In this document: piece by piece, positions 63,215-64,000 of the stretch
Layout of the letters: each line of letters opens with the position of its first letter
Numbering within the stretch: the first letter of the stretch is position 1
NCBI GenBank assembly: GCA_019828595.1
Contig: JAHQRK010000003.1
Location: forward strand, 3,162,001-3,226,000
Direction: 5' to 3'
Source of the DNA: Aphanomyces cochlioides
Taxonomy: Eukaryota > Oomycota > Saprolegniomycetes > Saprolegniales > Verrucalvaceae
Length of the DNA stretch: 64,000 nucleotides
Made by a program: the position numbers and the translations under genes
Notes under the pieces: model-generated
What the model was told of the DNA's origin: nothing
Seen by the model: only the letters and a program-made list of their open reading frames with translations
The model's database searches: none

Positions 63215-64000
63215 CGAGACAAGAAATCGACCCATTCGGACGCTAGCCAGCGGCGTGCGGCCTCGGATGACATCTCATTTTGAATAATTTCCTTGCCACT
63301 GCCAAGTCATTCCCAATTCTGAGATGTCATTCCAAATTGACGTTTTTTGAAGTCCTGGGGTCTAAAATTCAGAATTACAACAACAATTTTTTTGTTGTAT
63401 TGTGCTTTTTGGGGAAATTTCCCAATTACTGTAAATGATTTGTTAAGTGGTAAATGGTGAGACACACCAGTCGTTGAAAAAACAGAAAAATTCTTTAGAT
63501 TTATAATTTTGTTGGCTACAAAACTATTAATAAATATAGTTTATTAGTTGTTGCAATGATATGGTCGTCTTTCATTATCCAAACAATAAAATTGATACAT
63601 GCACAATACAATGATATAGTTTTCAAGAGTGAAAACCGCTAAATTATCAGTTGAAATGAATTTAGTCAATCTGCTGAAGACCATATAAAACGATCCGATT
63701 GGCACATACCTTTGGACGATACTTTTGATTCGCAGACAGTTAAAGCACCGTACCTTGTCGGTGCCAGAACCTTCATGCAATCCAGGCCGCCGTCGTAGCT
63801 CAAGTTTGCGATGATGGCGTCGACTTGACATATCAGTAAATTCACAAGATTTTTCAGATTTTTTTCGCATGTATTTGACACATTTTGAAGGAAAATTGAT
63901 CAAATGTTTCGTAGAAAACTTGAAACTTCAGTGTCAATTGTGCAAAAATGGGATGAAATGACACTTTCAAGCACAACAAATCCAAAGACGAGGGCAAGAG
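63215..64000. other. Intergenic to window end, no gene recognised
   Basis: About 790 bp, very AT-rich from 63360. Minus-strand frames at 63544-63903 have no recognisable motif. Confidence 0.45.

Overview
The window is from a eukaryote with a compact, intron-poor genome, most probably an oomycete of the Saprolegniales (Aphanomyces/Saprolegnia type). This is inferred from four things: introns of only 36-82 nt where they can be traced; secreted PAN/Apple-domain proteins; Crypton (tyrosine recombinase) elements; and a bZIP protein with a cysteine at the usually invariant asparagine of the basic region, a variant known from oomycetes. No species can be fixed from the sequence alone.

Layout. 1-8 kb: a decayed hAT transposase (BED finger end), a complete PIF/Harbinger element with TIRs and a TTA duplication, and a broken Ty1/copia polyprotein whose upstream end abuts a pogo/Tigger-type helix-turn-helix. 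8.6-21.2 kb: three minus-strand PAN-domain/PIG-L-type deacetylase genes (two intact, one pseudogene), with a TA-flanked DDE transposon and a MITE between them. 23-25 kb: an SDF-family dicarboxylate/amino acid symporter. 26-43 kb: accessory territory with two Cryptons, three further TA-flanked IS630/Tc1/mariner-type elements, a second copy of the MITE, and a proliferating, rearranged family of small membrane proteins. 44-49 kb: two more PIG-L-type genes (plus strand, shorter N-terminus) interleaved with two more members of the small membrane family. 49-53 kb: tRNA-like and SINE-like sequence and a Cu-only-SOD-like surface protein. 53-56 kb: a four-exon gene with weak ELYS resemblance and a Trm112/PREY-like gene. 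58-61 kb: a third, divergent Crypton-like recombinase and a hAT C-terminal remnant. 62.4-63.2 kb: the bZIP gene.

Two multigene families dominate the host gene content: five secreted PAN/PIG-L proteins and at least eight members plus fragments of a small membrane-protein family built on a core that reads like LANPLPIQ...GFHYN..LPFQFKDDLCAKL...LFPE.CCIL...GFILDA..DLKEHMEDFEERM. They intermix at 44-49 kb, so a shared role at the cell surface is possible but unproven. Many copies are broken by stops, frameshifts or transposon insertions, so this looks like a birth-and-death cluster in a transposon-rich region. The most distinctive unexplained structures are the small membrane family, a mariner-type element with a second unknown gene, and a transposon whose ~200-bp inverted repeats carry a binding-site-like motif at strict 21-bp spacing.
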